Positions 30,225 through 42,821 of a stretch of 64,000 bases of DNA are shown in pieces. The stretch is from Arabidopsis thaliana (Eukaryota; Streptophyta; Magnoliopsida; Brassicales; Brassicaceae). The notes beneath the pieces were generated by a model. It was not told the origin of the DNA and searched no databases. It worked only from the letters and a program-made list of their open reading frames with translations. The translations under genes were made by a program, and so were the position numbers. Where the stretch lies: NCBI RefSeq assembly GCF_000001735.4, contig NC_003076.8, positions 3,348,001-3,412,000 on the forward strand, read 5' to 3'. Within the stretch, counting starts at the first letter, position 1. Each line of letters begins with the position of its first letter.

Positions 30225-30867
30225 TCACTTGCAAAGCTTGAGCTTTTTGAAGAAAGAAGAGACTTGGGATTTAGGATAAGGCTTTGTAGCAATACACGTC
30301 GGAATATTCTCCGGCTGCTCCATCCATAGCTTATGAGAGATTCCTCCTAATTTCAGCTTCTCTGACAAATTCATCATCTGCGTTTCCCCTTTAACTTCCA
30401 GAGTCACCTAATCCCCAAAAAATAAAGTGTTTTAATTAATCCACCATTGATTCCGGCCAGAGAACTCTAAAATTAGGGTCATGTTGACTAACCTTATGCA
30501 TAGAATCAATGTGCTGCGGATCACAGTACTGAAGCGTGACCGGATCGTCTTTGAACGACCAGATCGCTGCCACTGACGCATGACATCCTTGTGTTACAAC
30601 GCTCCCAAGTGGCCACGAATCGATTAGATCTCGTCGAAGCACAACGTATTGCACCACGACGTCGTCGGGTTTCTCCGCCGACGAAGCATCGACGACGGCA
30701 TCGATTTCGCCAGTCTGCTGGCTCATTGAAGGAGAAGCCGTTGTGAATCTTCGGAAATGAGCAAATCGGATCGTAGAATGATAAAACCTAATTCGCGGCG
30801 CCGGAGCAGAGAGTCGGCGGGTAACTATCGGGAATCGAAACGCTGCGGAGAGGACGGCGGTCGCCAT
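30225..30867 (-). CDS. Peptidyl-tRNA hydrolase II family protein (PTRHD1-like)
   Basis: Two exons, 30867-30493 and 30407-30225, give 185 aa. I chose the ATG at 30867 because the Arg/Ser-rich N-terminus that follows (FRFPIVTRRLSAPAPRIRF) looks like an organelle transit peptide. The frame is also open upstream to 30960. The PTH2 fold begins at VVVQYVVLRRDL and continues WPLGSVVTQGCHASVAAIW. It closes with LWMEQPENIPTCIATKPYPK and FFKKLKLCK. These blocks resemble animal PTRHD1 more than canonical PTH2, whose GK..AQ.aHA site is altered here to SVVTQGCHA. Hydrolase activity on peptidyl-tRNA is therefore uncertain. I recall At5g10700. Confidence 0.85.
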
Positions 30868-31618
30868 ATGAAAGGAAGACGCACATGGACTTTTGCTATT
30901 GGATAAGATTTTTCTTAATGGGCTTTTAGTAGACCCAGTTATTTTCTGATGTCTCCTCAATTAAAATCAAATCTAAATTCGCTCTGGTTTATCACTTAAA
31001 CGGCATAACCAAACTATTTCATTCGCTCGAAATCCAAACCAAATAAATTGATTCTTATTTTCCTGATTACTCTTTTCTCCTTTCGCGGTTGAGATTTTAT
31101 GATCTTTCCGAACGAAATCAAGCATTCCGACGTCCGTACACTATCCGGCGCTGCTTAAACCGTCTCTCGTCGCCTGTCTGATCTGTTATCTTCTCTACTC
31201 TCCGGTGTCGTTGAGTAATCATTCTTTTCTTCTTCTGATAGAGTTAATTTTCTTTGTTATATGTTTGAGGCTGCTGCACGAAATTTTAGCTGTAATCCTC
31301 TGAAAACAAGCTCTGCTGATAGGCATGATAGGGTTTCTAAATCAGGCTTGTTTCTGTTTTGTATCGTTCCAGTGTGTTAATACTGAGCAGAAATCGTGAT
31401 TTCGCTGAGTATAACTCTTGTTGATTTGGTCGCTTTAGGGTTTTGCTTCTCACTCGTTTTTTCAGTGTTGCAATTTGTTTGAATTATAGAATTACTTGGA
31501 AATACTAGCTGATTTAGATGTGATGTATGAACATTGAAAATTTTGGTGTAGAGATTGATTATCAACTTCTCTGCTTTTTGGTAGGAGCTTGGTCAAAAGA
31601 CCTCTTGATAAGCAAAAT
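30868..31618. promoter_or_regulatory. Divergent promoter and leaders of the PTH2-like and CENP-O genes
   Basis: Head-to-head interval of 751 bp. The right part (about 31100-31600) reads as the CENP-O leader, with a probable leader intron whose donor or acceptor I cannot fix. No ORF of interest. Confidence 0.45.
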
Positions 31619-34600
31619 ATGGGAGAAATGGTAAATTACACACCCTTTCCAGGTTTTTTATTTTCTTTTTCCAATTGTTACCTTGAAAAAGGCAGATTCC
31701 ACAACATTTGCTTTCGTTGCAAATAGATTGTTTCAATGGACCAAGATATCCGACTGGATACAACACGAGCAAGATGTGAGTAAACAGCTTTTCTTGTGCT
31801 TCAGATCCTTTTCTTTCTTTTTTTGGTTTAAAGCTTTCTGGTAATAATTAGTCAATCTTTATGCTCCTTTCCTAGTGTCAAACCTTCTCAAGAGGCATCG
31901 AGAATTGTCAGACCGTCTTACTAGGTAGGAAATATGCTTTTGAACTATATAGTTCACTTCTCGATCTTTATGTTTGCTAAGTTTGTATTTGGTGATCATT
32001 CATTTTAGGGATTCTGATAAGACAATGTTAGATCGCTTAAACAAAGAATTTGAAGCTGCACGGAGATCCCAAAGTCAGGGTGGGTATGGATAGCTGAATT
32101 GCAGAATTGGACGAATTATCTAACTGACTTTTTTTTTGCTTCATAAGTATTTGCTCATCCGTGTATCTATTTTAATCAAATGCTGTATTTGCTCCTATCC
32201 TCTGCAGAAGTCTTCTTAGATGGGGAAGAGTGGAATGATGGTTTGTTGGCCACATTAAGGGAACGGGTATGGCATCCATCATTGTGTGCTTCCTTTTATT
32301 GTCAACATTGTTGTGTACTTAAAAGAGGTGTTCCAAGCCTTGGTATCTAGTTGAAGAAGACTTAGTAGACACTTTAATAAGGGCAGATCTAGATTTGATT
32401 ATGTCGTTCTGATAAAAAGAGTTATATGTTCTTTGTGCTATGAAATCTTTTATGCCATCTTTTTCTTTTCTTCTGTTGGCTTTATTGAATTTTTCCTGAA
32501 CTTGACCATGAACTGTGTAGGTGCATATGGAAGCTGACAGAAAGGCAGATAACGGTAATGCAGGTTTTTCACTAGTTTGTCATCCTGAAGAACGAATTAC
32601 TTACAGAGTGGGAAATAAGGTACTCCTGAGGTCTTACATTCTTCCAAATTTCTTCTGTAGAGAAATTGATTTTGTTTGTACCCAAGGTCTGTTGGTGTAA
32701 GCCTTATCTAAGTCTATATAGCACAGAATTTACCATGATTCTTTCAAGATACCCGCAAGGAAGACTACTTCTGTCACAAAAGATATACTATATGGCTGTA
32801 GAAATTTCTGGATAGTCCAAAGGAAACCTATCGTTTTGTTCATTCATCTTGGCCGGATGCAATGTTTGCCTAAAAGATAGATCCAATCAGACCAATCTTG
32901 GTTGTATACTTGTATATCTTTGTTGAAGAATGTTGATTGTTGTAATGTTGTGTCTTCCCCCAAATTTTGTAGTTGCTACAAACTTTCCTGATTTTAAAGT
33001 TTTGACTGACACCTGGCTAATCTTAAGTTTAGAATGACCTCTCACTTTGAATCGATACCAGGTCGTTTTTGCTTATATATTTGGTGTTTTATCAAACAGG
33101 TGATATGTTGCCTAGATGGATCGAGAATTGGAATACAGTTTGAAACATCTACTGCAGGTATTTTGAACTATAACTGGCATTTTGTCACAATTTCCAAGTG
33201 TTTTTTCTTTACCAAAAATTATTAGCAGTTATCATAATGATTTTTTCTTCAAAGGTTTCTTACCTTTTGGCGTGTCAGTGAAAGAGAGTTAGCTGTTTTG
33301 TCTCCATATTTCTATGTATATGAAGACATTGGGACTTTTCCTAACCTTTTCATCTCCCTGTATATGATAATTAAATCCGTTTTATATAGGAGAAACTTAC
33401 GAGGTTTACCACTGTGTGCTTGAGAGCAAGTCGTTTTTGGAGAAGATGATTGTGCTTGAGCACACAATTCCTTTCTTTTTGCCGCTAAGTGACTTGGAAA
33501 ATGATCTTCTTTTTTCGAATGCTAAGGTACCTGATCTTCAGTTTATCCTCTTACTTCCTTGTCTCTTATATGTTTTTGGTTTTAACATTTTTCGATGCCA
33601 GAAATTCATCGATAATGTTGGGGATCTCCTGCAAGCATATGTGGACAGAAAGGAACAGGTTTGTCAAAAATCTAGATCATGAGTAGATGTTCAAACTTAG
33701 ATTGTGCTTGTCATATTGGCCTTTTAAATTGTTGTTTTCGGTCATGACTTCTTAAGTTTTTAACCTGCTGGCTTCTTGTTCAATTTGTTTCTCAGTAAAA
33801 ATACATCAATATGCTCTCTAGATAGCAATGAAAATGGTACTAAAATCATGTGACCAGTTAACTTGGAGTAAGAGAATCTCAGCACTAATGTATCATCAAC
33901 CTTGTCAGATTAGGATATGAAATGATTTTTAGATGTATTTATTTTATAATGAAAAACGGGGCCAAATAATCTGGTGTGACTATACCGGGTGTGTTGTTAT
34001 TCACCACTGTCGGTGAAATATGCACCAAAAGTCTAAAGTGTTAGGAACCTCTTAAATTTCACAAGTTAACCAGGATGCTTCTCCTGAATTTCATTATAGG
34101 TCCGGCTTATCAAAGAGCTCTTTGGACATCAGATCAGTGAGATTTATCACAGTCTTCCTTACCACATGATTGAATTTTCTATGGATGATTGTGACTGGTT
34201 AGCAATTTCATAGATCCATATACTTCCTCTTAACTGCTGCTACACTAGATATTGATGTGGCCATGTTGCCACTTAAAATTTTGTTTTTATAACCTTTTAA
34301 AAAACCAGATATGTTTTGGATTATAGCAAGTTCGTGGTGAGCCTTAGATATGGAGATCTTCTGTGTGAACTTCCGACAAAAGTGAGAATTCTAGTATGGC
34401 CAATGCATCATCTGTCGAAGAAACAGTGTACAAGCCCTGGAAGTCCAGCAATCCCTGTGCGTTTACCATTTGCCGAGGATGCTTTCCGGATCCAATCACT
34501 ACCTGAAGGTATTCCTAGTTTAAATAACGATCTGTTTAAGTTATGTTTCTACGGTTTATTTATTCTTTTGTTCATTGCAGCATACGCAGAGATTATGCCG

Positions 34601-34648
34601 AACATGCCGAATGAAATTCGGCAATTATTTCAGACTAGTCCAAGCTAA
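31619..34648 (+). CDS. CENP-O: Kinetochore protein CENP-O (Mcm21 family)
   Basis: At least twelve short exons splice in frame to about 312 aa. The start is MGEM at 31619, followed by IVSMDQDIRLDTTRAR. A coiled-coil (LSNLLKRHRELSDRLTR, KTMLDRLNKEFEAARRSQSQ) comes next, then the RWD-like half: VICCLDGSRIGIQFETST, GETYEVYHCVLESKSFLEK, ILEHTIPFF-type core and KFVVSLRYGDLLCELPTKV. It ends AYAEIMPNMPNEIRQLFQTS. CENP-O/Mcm21 is part of the COMA complex of the inner kinetochore (with CENP-P), helping link centromeric chromatin to microtubule-binding parts. The acceptor at 34326 (tatag then caagttc) is preferred because the nearer one would put a stop in frame. I recall At5g10710. Confidence 0.85.
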
Positions 34649-37600
34649 AAGTTGAAGCTGTGTGCAAACTTTCTACTTGTCTCGTTGCTTCGTTGTATGA
34701 TGTTTGATTTTGATCCTTGTTCCAAACTGTTAAAATAGTGCTATGAAGAATACCTTTTACAGAATGGATTTGTTCTGCTATTCTATTCCGGTTAAATTGT
34801 GCTGCTTCATCGATTAGCCCATTACTAACTGCTCGAAACAGAAACAGATAGATGTATGAAGTTTTGTTCTCTATGGCATACTGTGGTTCGATCATATCCT
34901 TCATGAATTTACGCACTTGAAAGTCAAAAGTGGCTGTAAATCAACTAAACTTATCTACAATGAGAAGAGATATACATTTGTTTTCTTGGTCCACCATTTA
35001 GCAATTTTTCATATTAAAGATCCTAGTTGAAGTAATTAAAAACGAAAAGTATGTTACTAAATATGAAATTACGGTGATGGTAAGGAATCCCGGAGTTGTG
35101 TTACCCACTTTGAATTATCTTTTCACAAATCCATCCATGCAAAAACTTTAAGAGTCACTACTTATTTTTGTTGCTGTTCCTTCCCCCATCACTTGTCATA
35201 TCACAATTTAAGAGATTATGCTCCTTAAACATATCGGAACTTAACATAGAAAGTTCTTGATAAATGAAAAATTTGTTCATTGTTTCAATTATTTTTACTG
35301 TATGAAAGAATTCAAATGGGTTTGTACTTGGCAAATTACTTTTTGTATTTTTCAATGAGTTTTTTCTCAAAAAAAATTAGTAGTAATACTCAATATATCT
35401 ACATCGAATAAGTGACACAAACAAAAATCAACTCAATTCTTCTCTAGATTATGGCCGGACTATCAGACTTAGGATCATAATAAGAGAATGTACACTTTTT
35501 CCTTTTTTATAAAACCAGAAAACAGTACATTGGAGATTTACTTTAGATCTATCTTCCTGAGTGATTTATTATTGGAACATATGATTAAGACACTGAAAAG
35601 TTCCTTGTCAGAAATATAAATGTAAAGAACTCTGACCAGGGCCCTACACGGGATAGATTATCGAATTTTATTTTAACCCTTTTTAATAATGGAACCCAAA
35701 AAAGTAGTATCAAATAATACTAAAATCGACTTTAAAGTAATACTAATCCAAGTGTTATTATGAAACTACTGAAATACCGAAAATTATGGTATAGCCACAC
35801 ACTAATAGAACCTCTTAAACATGTCATCTTATCATCCATCTAACCATCTTAATAAGTTATTTATTCTGTTGGAAAACTAAAATATAGTTTGTATGTTACT
35901 CTTAAGAGATTCACGGATGACATTTCCACTCGGAAATTATTATAAATTCTAACAATATAATATTATTGAATTAACAAAATGAATCTATATGGCACCGAGT
36001 CATTCATAACAACAATATATATGCCCCCAACTATTGACTACAATAAATCGACAACCAATTTGCAAGTTTTTTTTTTACTTAATCATATGCCACCACGACG
36101 TAATCCATGATGGGTTAGTCCAAGGAGGTAAAACTTTCGTGAGATGGTAAATTTCTCTAATAATCTTAAAGTAGTCATAATGTCAAACCCAACTTTGCAC
36201 ACACATGTATTATGTATATGAATATAATATAATAATGTACTAAGTAAATAATTAGGAAGAAAGCTGAAAAGTATGGTCCTGCTTTAATCGAGAATTAAAC
36301 AAATCCGGTATTTAAGGATTGGTGTCCCCATCCAATTAATATCTCCACATTCTCGTCTTTTCGTCCAAAACTAAAAAAAAATAACAATATCCTTAATCTC
36401 CTTCACCACCGTCCATAATTTTTGGCGCGAGAGCAACAAAAAAAAAAAAACACGACAAACAGAAGAAACTTGTTTGAAAATGATTAGACCACGTGTTAGT
36501 CAACGGTAATTCCACGTGTAACATTGAGGCTGACGTGGAACATGTGACTAACCACATCACATGTTTCCTATTAGCCACTTACGGACGGGACAAAAGCCTC
36601 CGAGCGCCGTTCAGATCGGGACTTAAGACACCAAAAATGGCTTAGCTGTTTTCTTAAATTATTTTAATTTAAAGACCCTTTAATTTATTATTATTAGTTT
36701 TGATTATTGTGTGTACTATTACCACTAGTTGCTAATTTTTTAGTATTTAATTTATTGATATAGAAATGGGATTGATTTCAGACAACTAATTTTGTGCCAA
36801 TACAGTTGTTGTCCGCTCCATTGAATTGTGAGGATTGGGTCTTATTCATTTTTTCTATTAGCTTTTCTCGTGTTTTTTTATGCGCAAGGTGTTCAAATTA
36901 TTGATCATACTAGTTTGCAACTGAAATTGAAGCGTAGAATATAGTTTAAGATTTGGGTGATTAATACAAATATTATACTACTAGTTACGATACATTTATT
37001 TGTGGTACTACATGTGCTTTCTGCTATTCATGAAACAATGAATGTCCCGACCCAATTCGAATATTTGTGTACTTTCGTCAACATTGACATTCTATAGACT
37101 ATATATTAGAACCACATGATTATACATTTTAAAAAAAAATCTTCTTTTTTCGTAATGAGTAGTAGTACAAAAGGCAAAAGAAATAAATCATGCATTCGTT
37201 ACTTATTGACAACTAGAAATAACTATAATTATGTTTAGTTATTTTCATTATCGGATCATCAAATCATCTAATATATTTTTCCAAAAGCTTAACATTCTAC
37301 AAAACTTTACAACACAAAAATTTATATATATGATTCAACTTAAAAATTCATGAGCTAAACAGAGTTGCTCTGTTTCGGAAAATCATTCTAATTACGTAGA
37401 ATAAAACTCACTTATATAAATCTACTAATCAAAGAGTTGTCCAGTTTACTGATTAAGTAGCCAAATCATGAATTAATAGTGATCGTCGTCGAGCAAATTA
37501 AAATCCAAATCTATAACAATTATTGACGCCACTTCTAGTTACTCCTCAATAAAGGAAGTTGCTAATACTTAATTAAAAAATAGTGTGACTATCCTCAATA

Positions 37601-37658
37601 TACTCGGAGCGTGACGTAAACGCGCCGCCTTATAGCTTCCGTCGTCAACTCTGTGAGG
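34649..37658. other. 3-kb gene-free stretch between CENP-O and AHK5
   Basis: AT-rich with no credible ORF. A tight group of ACGT-core boxes lies at 36490-36538. The remainder shows nothing I can name. Confidence 0.5.
36490..36538. promoter_or_regulatory. Cluster of G-box/ACGT-core elements with a W-box core
   Basis: CACGTG at 36490-36495 and again at 36513-36518, TGACGTGG at 36531-36538, and the TTAGTCAACGG block (a W-box core in context) between them. Such spacing suits bZIP/bHLH binding (abscisic acid or light responses). The next gene to the right, AHK5, has its TATA box about 1.1 kb away, so assignment is uncertain. Confidence 0.5.
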
Positions 37659-37666
37659 TATAAAAG
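37659..37666 (+). promoter_or_regulatory. TATA box of AHK5
   Basis: TATAAAAG, followed by a purine-rich leader that carries an intron at about 38170-38726 (gaag/gtaaag to tacag). The leader from about 37900 on was copied to 25188-25583; this TATA box was not. Confidence 0.55.
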
Positions 37667-38834
37667 ACGTAAGGAAAAGCAGAGAAACTGGAGGAAAAAA
37701 AAGAACAGAGAGAAAGAGAGAAGAGTGAATTGTGAGACAGATCGAAACGTGTCAATCTGTGTGTCATTCGATAGTAACTCGGATTCGGTCTCAGAAAGAA
37801 AACAAACGTGCACACACAGAGCAGAGAGACAGAGTCGCCATTAAAATATGTCCAACTTAAAAATGTGAGAAAGAGAGAGAAGAGAAGAGAAGAGAAGAGA
37901 TGAATATAATATACATTGACCTCTCTGTCTCATGAGCAAGCACATGTCCTCTCTCTCTCTCTCTTTCTCTTCTCCGTAAAAAAAATTACCAATCTTTCAC
38001 AATTCATTCACATGCTCCTCTCTCTTTCTTCATTGGCTATTCTCTTCCCAATGCTCATTTGAAGTTTATTTACTCTACTCCCGACGACCACGACTCTTCT
38101 TCAGATCTACTCACTCCTTCTTTCTCTCCTTCTTCTTCTTCATTTTTCCGGTGACCGGAGTCGGAGAAGGTAAAGCTTCTGATCCCTTCCCCTTTCCTCC
38201 GGCATACTCGTTCCTCTGCTTTGTCTTTCGTTTTTTTCATTTCTTTCTGTTTCAGCCTTTTGCATCTCGAGACTTCATGATTACAATTTCTTTATGTTTC
38301 TCAATGCAAGATTTTCGTTTATAATATATGATCACTGATGTCAAGAATAAATCACCAAAGATTTTTTTCTTTCCATATATTTTTTCCGATCATCGCTCAA
38401 AAAAAAGTTTCATCGTTTAAATTTATTTTCAGATTTTATCGTTTATTGGTGAATTTTATGATCCTAGTTGATAATTCAATCTGAAAAAAGAAACTGATAC
38501 AGTTTTCTTTTTGAAGCTCTGCAAATTTCTGATTTTTAAGCTCGAATCATATAATTTGAAGTTTCCCGCTAATGTTCAATCAGAATTGGTCCACACACTT
38601 AGTTGTTGTGGACCCTTTGCAAAATTCTATTTTAGTTCATTATTTTTCACATTTTACAGATCAAGATTCTCTGATGGAGATGGTTTGTCCTGACTCTAAC
38701 CTCTGTGTTTGAAAATATCTATACAGGTTCTTTATTCAGATCAAGGTTCTGGCTTAAAGAAAAAAGTTGTTTGAATTTTGAGATTTGTCTGGTCCATTGT
38801 GTTGCTGTTGTTGTATGAAGAGAAACCTTGATCA

Positions 38835-41800
38835 ATGGTCTGTGAAATGGAGACTGATCAGATTGAGGAAATGGATGTCGAAGTTTTGTCTTCGATGTGG
38901 CCCGAAGATGTTGGAACTGAAGCTGACAAACAGTTCAACGTCGAGAAACCTGCCGGAGATTTAGACACGTTGAAAGAAGTTACTATCGAGACACGGACCA
39001 TTGCGGATATGACACGGTTACCAAACCTATTGAATTCGACTCATCAAGGCTCCTCTCAACTAACCAACCTTGTGAAACAATGGGAGTATATGCAAGACAA
39101 CGCGGTTCGGCTGTTAAAAGAAGAGCTAAAAAATCTCGATAGACAGAGAGAAGAAGCCGAGGCTAAAGAGTTGAAGATCATTGAGGAGTATAAGTTTGAG
39201 AGCAACGAGCCTGAGAATGTTCCGGTTTTGGATGAGACGAGTGATTTGTTCCGCAGGTTTAGGCAGAAAAAACGAGATGCCTTGGTCGATAGCAAGAAGA
39301 TTGAGATCTATGAGGAGTTTGACACTGTTGCATATTGGAAACAGAAGGCGTTGAGTCTTGAGAAAATGCTTGAGGCGAGTACTGAGAGAGAAAGGCGATT
39401 GATGGAGAAGCTGAGTGAGAGTTTGAAAACTATGGAGAGTCAGTCAGCACCGGTCCAAGAGCTTACTCAGAATCTTAAGAGAGCTGAAGGTTTCTTGCAT
39501 TTCATACTTCAGAATGCACCTATTGTTATGGGCCATCAGGTAAAGTAAAAGGTGATTCTTGATCTTGTTTTCGATCTTTTCGACTTTTCTGATTCTTTGT
39601 TACTTATGAGTTTCAGGATAAAGATTTACGCTACTTGTTCATCTACAACAAGTATCCTAGTTTACGGGAACAGGTTAGAAGAAAACTTTTTCTTCTGTTG
39701 GATTTATTGAATCATTCTCTGAGGAAATGTGTTTAAATCAAAATCTGTTTCTTACTATATTTCAGGACATTTTGGGAAAAACAGACGTGGAGATATTCCA
39801 TGGAGGTGGAGTTAAAGAATCTGAAGATTTCAAGAGAGAAGTTCTTGAGAAAGGAAAAGCTTCAAAGAGAGAGATCACATTTACTACAGATTTATTTGGA
39901 TCAAAGACGTTTTTGATATATGTTGAGCCTGTTTACAACAAAGCTGGCGAGAAAATCGGTATAAACTACATGGGAATGGAAGTAACTGATCAGGTTAGTT
40001 AGCTAAAGATTTTTGAACTATTCTATAATCTATGTTCTCATTTTCACATCTTCACTGGATCTTCCTGTGTTACAGGTAGTGAAAAGGGAGAAAATGGCGA
40101 AACTTAGAGAAGATAACGCTGTGAGAAAGGCGATGGAATCAGAACTGAACAAGACTATTCACATTACAGGTTTGTTCAAGTTAAGCAGTGAAAGTTTTAG
40201 AAAGATTAATGAGAAAACTAGACTTAGGTGTTGTGTTTTTTCTTTTGCAGAGGAGACAATGAGAGCAAAGCAGATGCTAGCGACGATGTCTCATGAGATA
40301 AGGTCACCATTGTCAGGAGTAGTGGGAATGGCTGAGATACTTTCAACTACAAAACTGGATAAAGAGCAAAGACAGTTGTTGAATGTCATGATCTCTTCTG
40401 GTGATTTGGTGCTTCAGCTAATCAACGACATTCTTGATCTCTCCAAGGTTGAATCAGGTACAATATACTGTTTTCAAAGTTTTTGATCTTGTGGTGTGGT
40501 CATTGTTCAAATCCTCGATTACATATGTTATTTTTTGGTATTTGTGTGTTCTTTTTAGGTGTGATGAGATTAGAAGCTACAAAGTTTCGACCAAGAGAAG
40601 TAGTGAAGCATGTGCTACAGACAGCTGCAGCATCGCTGAAGAAATCTTTGACATTAGAAGGAAACATTGCAGATGATGTTCCTATTGAGGTTACTACACA
40701 TTTCAGAAAGAGTTAAATGTGGCAAAAGTCTTTGTGATCTTAACTTTTTTTCCTTTAAATGTTTAGGTAGTTGGAGATGTTCTAAGGATTAGGCAGATCC
40801 TCACCAATTTGATAAGGTTCTTTACCTGATTCCTGTATTATTTGCATAATGACAAGTTTCGGTTCCTGATTTGTTCAAACGTTTTGCAGCAATGCTATCA
40901 AGTTTACACATGAAGGAAATGTAGGAATCAAACTCCAAGTGATATCAGAACCATCCTTTGTGCGGGATAACGCATTGAACGCAGACACCGAGGAACACGA
41001 ACAAAACGGTTTGACCGAGACTTCAGTTTGGATTTGCTGTGACGTATGGGACACTGGAATTGGAATCCCAGGCAAGCAAGCAATTCTGACAAATGAACAT
41101 GAAAAGACTAAAAAACTCCAACTAACCTATATATTAACCTGGTTCATGTTTTGGTGTTCTTGTGCAGAAAACGCTCTTCCATGTTTGTTCAAGAAGTACA
41201 TGCAAGCAAGCGCTGATCATGCCCGAAAATACGGTGGGACTGGTCTCGGACTTGCTATTTGTAAACAGCTGGTAAGCTATTATTAGGATTTTACAACACT
41301 ACAGAAGAAACTAATGAAGCTCGTTATCCTAATCTTTCTCTGTTTGTTTACAGGTTGAGTTAATGGGAGGCCAACTCACTGTGACAAGCCGGGTGAGCGA
41401 AGGTTCAACGTTCACATTTATATTACCCTACAAAGTTGGAAGATCAGATGATTATTCAGATGATCAAGATGAGTTCTCTGATATGGCGGATCAACAATCT
41501 GAACCAGACGATACAGCTGAAGGATATTTCCAGTTTAAACCGCTCTTAGGATCGATATATTCGAATGGCGGACCGGGGATCAGCAATGACTTCTTACCTC
41601 ATAAAGTCATGCTTACTAGTCCTATTAAGCTCATCAATGGTTTTGTCGCTGATCCCTCTAATAACACTGGACAGAGCGAGATGCTACAGCTTGAAAACGG
41701 TGGTTACATGGATGAATCTAAACTCGAAACCAGTTCTGGTCATTGCCCTGAATCAGCTCACCAATATGAGAATGGAAATGGTCGATGTTTCTCTAAGGAA

Positions 41801-42541
41801 TCTGAATCTTGTAGCAGTTCACAAGCTAGCTCAGAAGGTGGAACCTTAGAAATGGAGTCAGAGCTCACAGTTTCATCTCATAGGGAAGAGGAAAAAGCCG
41901 AGACAGAAGTAAAAGAAACATCAAAGCCAAAGATTTTGCTTGTGGAAGATAATAAGATCAACATCATGGTTGCAAAGTCGATGATGAAGCAGTTAGGCCA
42001 TACCATGGATATTGCTAATAATGGAGTTGAAGCCATAACCGCGATTAATAGCTCTAGCTACGATCTGGTACTCATGGTATGTAAATTTTCTTAGCTCTAA
42101 GGACTTGTCCTTTTCAAATTCACTTATATTTGAAAAAGGCTTATAATTCATATTGGGTTCACAGGATGTGTGCATGCCGGTGCTCGATGGTTTAAAAGCT
42201 ACAAGACTGATCCGTTCGTATGAAGAAACTGGGAACTGGAATGCTGCAATAGAAGCCGGAGTAGATATATCGACATCGGAGAATGAACAAGTTTGTATGC
42301 GTCCCACAAACCGGCTGCCTATAATCGCGGTCAGTACTTCTTTTTTGAATACTAAACACAGAGATCTAATGCATAACTTGAGAAAACTGATAGTCAGAAT
42401 GCGTTGTGGAATGTGCAGATGACGGCAAATACTTTAGCAGAGAGTTCAGAAGAATGTTATGCAAATGGTATGGACTCGTTTATTTCGAAACCTGTAACGT
42501 TGCAAAAACTGAGAGAGTGTTTGCAACAGTATTTGCACTGA
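38835..42541 (+). CDS. AHK5: Cytosolic hybrid histidine kinase AHK5 (CKI2)
   Basis: About 922 aa from multiple exons (first 38835-39539, second 39617-39673). Order: N-terminal region with coiled-coils ([20 protein letters not shown]), a PAS-like sensor ([16 protein letters not shown] to [11 protein letters not shown]), then the kinase core. The core has H-box [11 protein letters not shown] (phospho-His near 376), N-box [14 protein letters not shown]1 [10 protein letters not shown] and G2 [13 protein letters not shown]. The C-terminal receiver has [10 protein letters not shown], phospho-Asp near 828 in [11 protein letters not shown], and Lys in ISKPV. There are no membrane helices, which fits the known cytosolic location of AHK5. 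AHK5 acts in stomatal responses to H2O2 and in root responses to ethylene and abscisic acid. An alternative in-frame ATG lies at 38847. The N-terminal part is copied in the chimeric gene at 25584. I recall At5g10720. Confidence 0.93.
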
Positions 42542-42821
42542 GATTTCAGATTTTTGTGTTTTGTAGATTAAGAAATGGTTGTGTTGTATATAAATTGTGT
42601 AGGAAAAAAGTTTTGGAGAGCTACTAAGTAGCTTCCTCTTTTTAGAGATGTATAGTTCAATAAATAAATAAAAGCTTCTCTTCTTTATTTATTTGTGGGA
42701 AATTTCTGGCGAGAGAAACAAGTAAACATTTTTGTTCCCACCATTCGAATCCAGCAGAGTACTAAAAGCAGCCAAGCTCTACAAAACGACATTGAGCATA
42801 CTTAAGCTTTTCAAAACGGAC
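42542..42821. other. Short spacer between convergent AHK5 and Rossmann-fold genes
   Basis: 280 bp containing both 3'UTRs, which may overlap as antisense ends. No ORF. Confidence 0.5.

Noticed and set aside
37860-37965. Purine-rich then CT-rich tandem repeats that could look like an array
   Set aside because: They are simple GAGAA and CT microsatellites in the AHK5 leader; there are no spacers, so not a CRISPR array.
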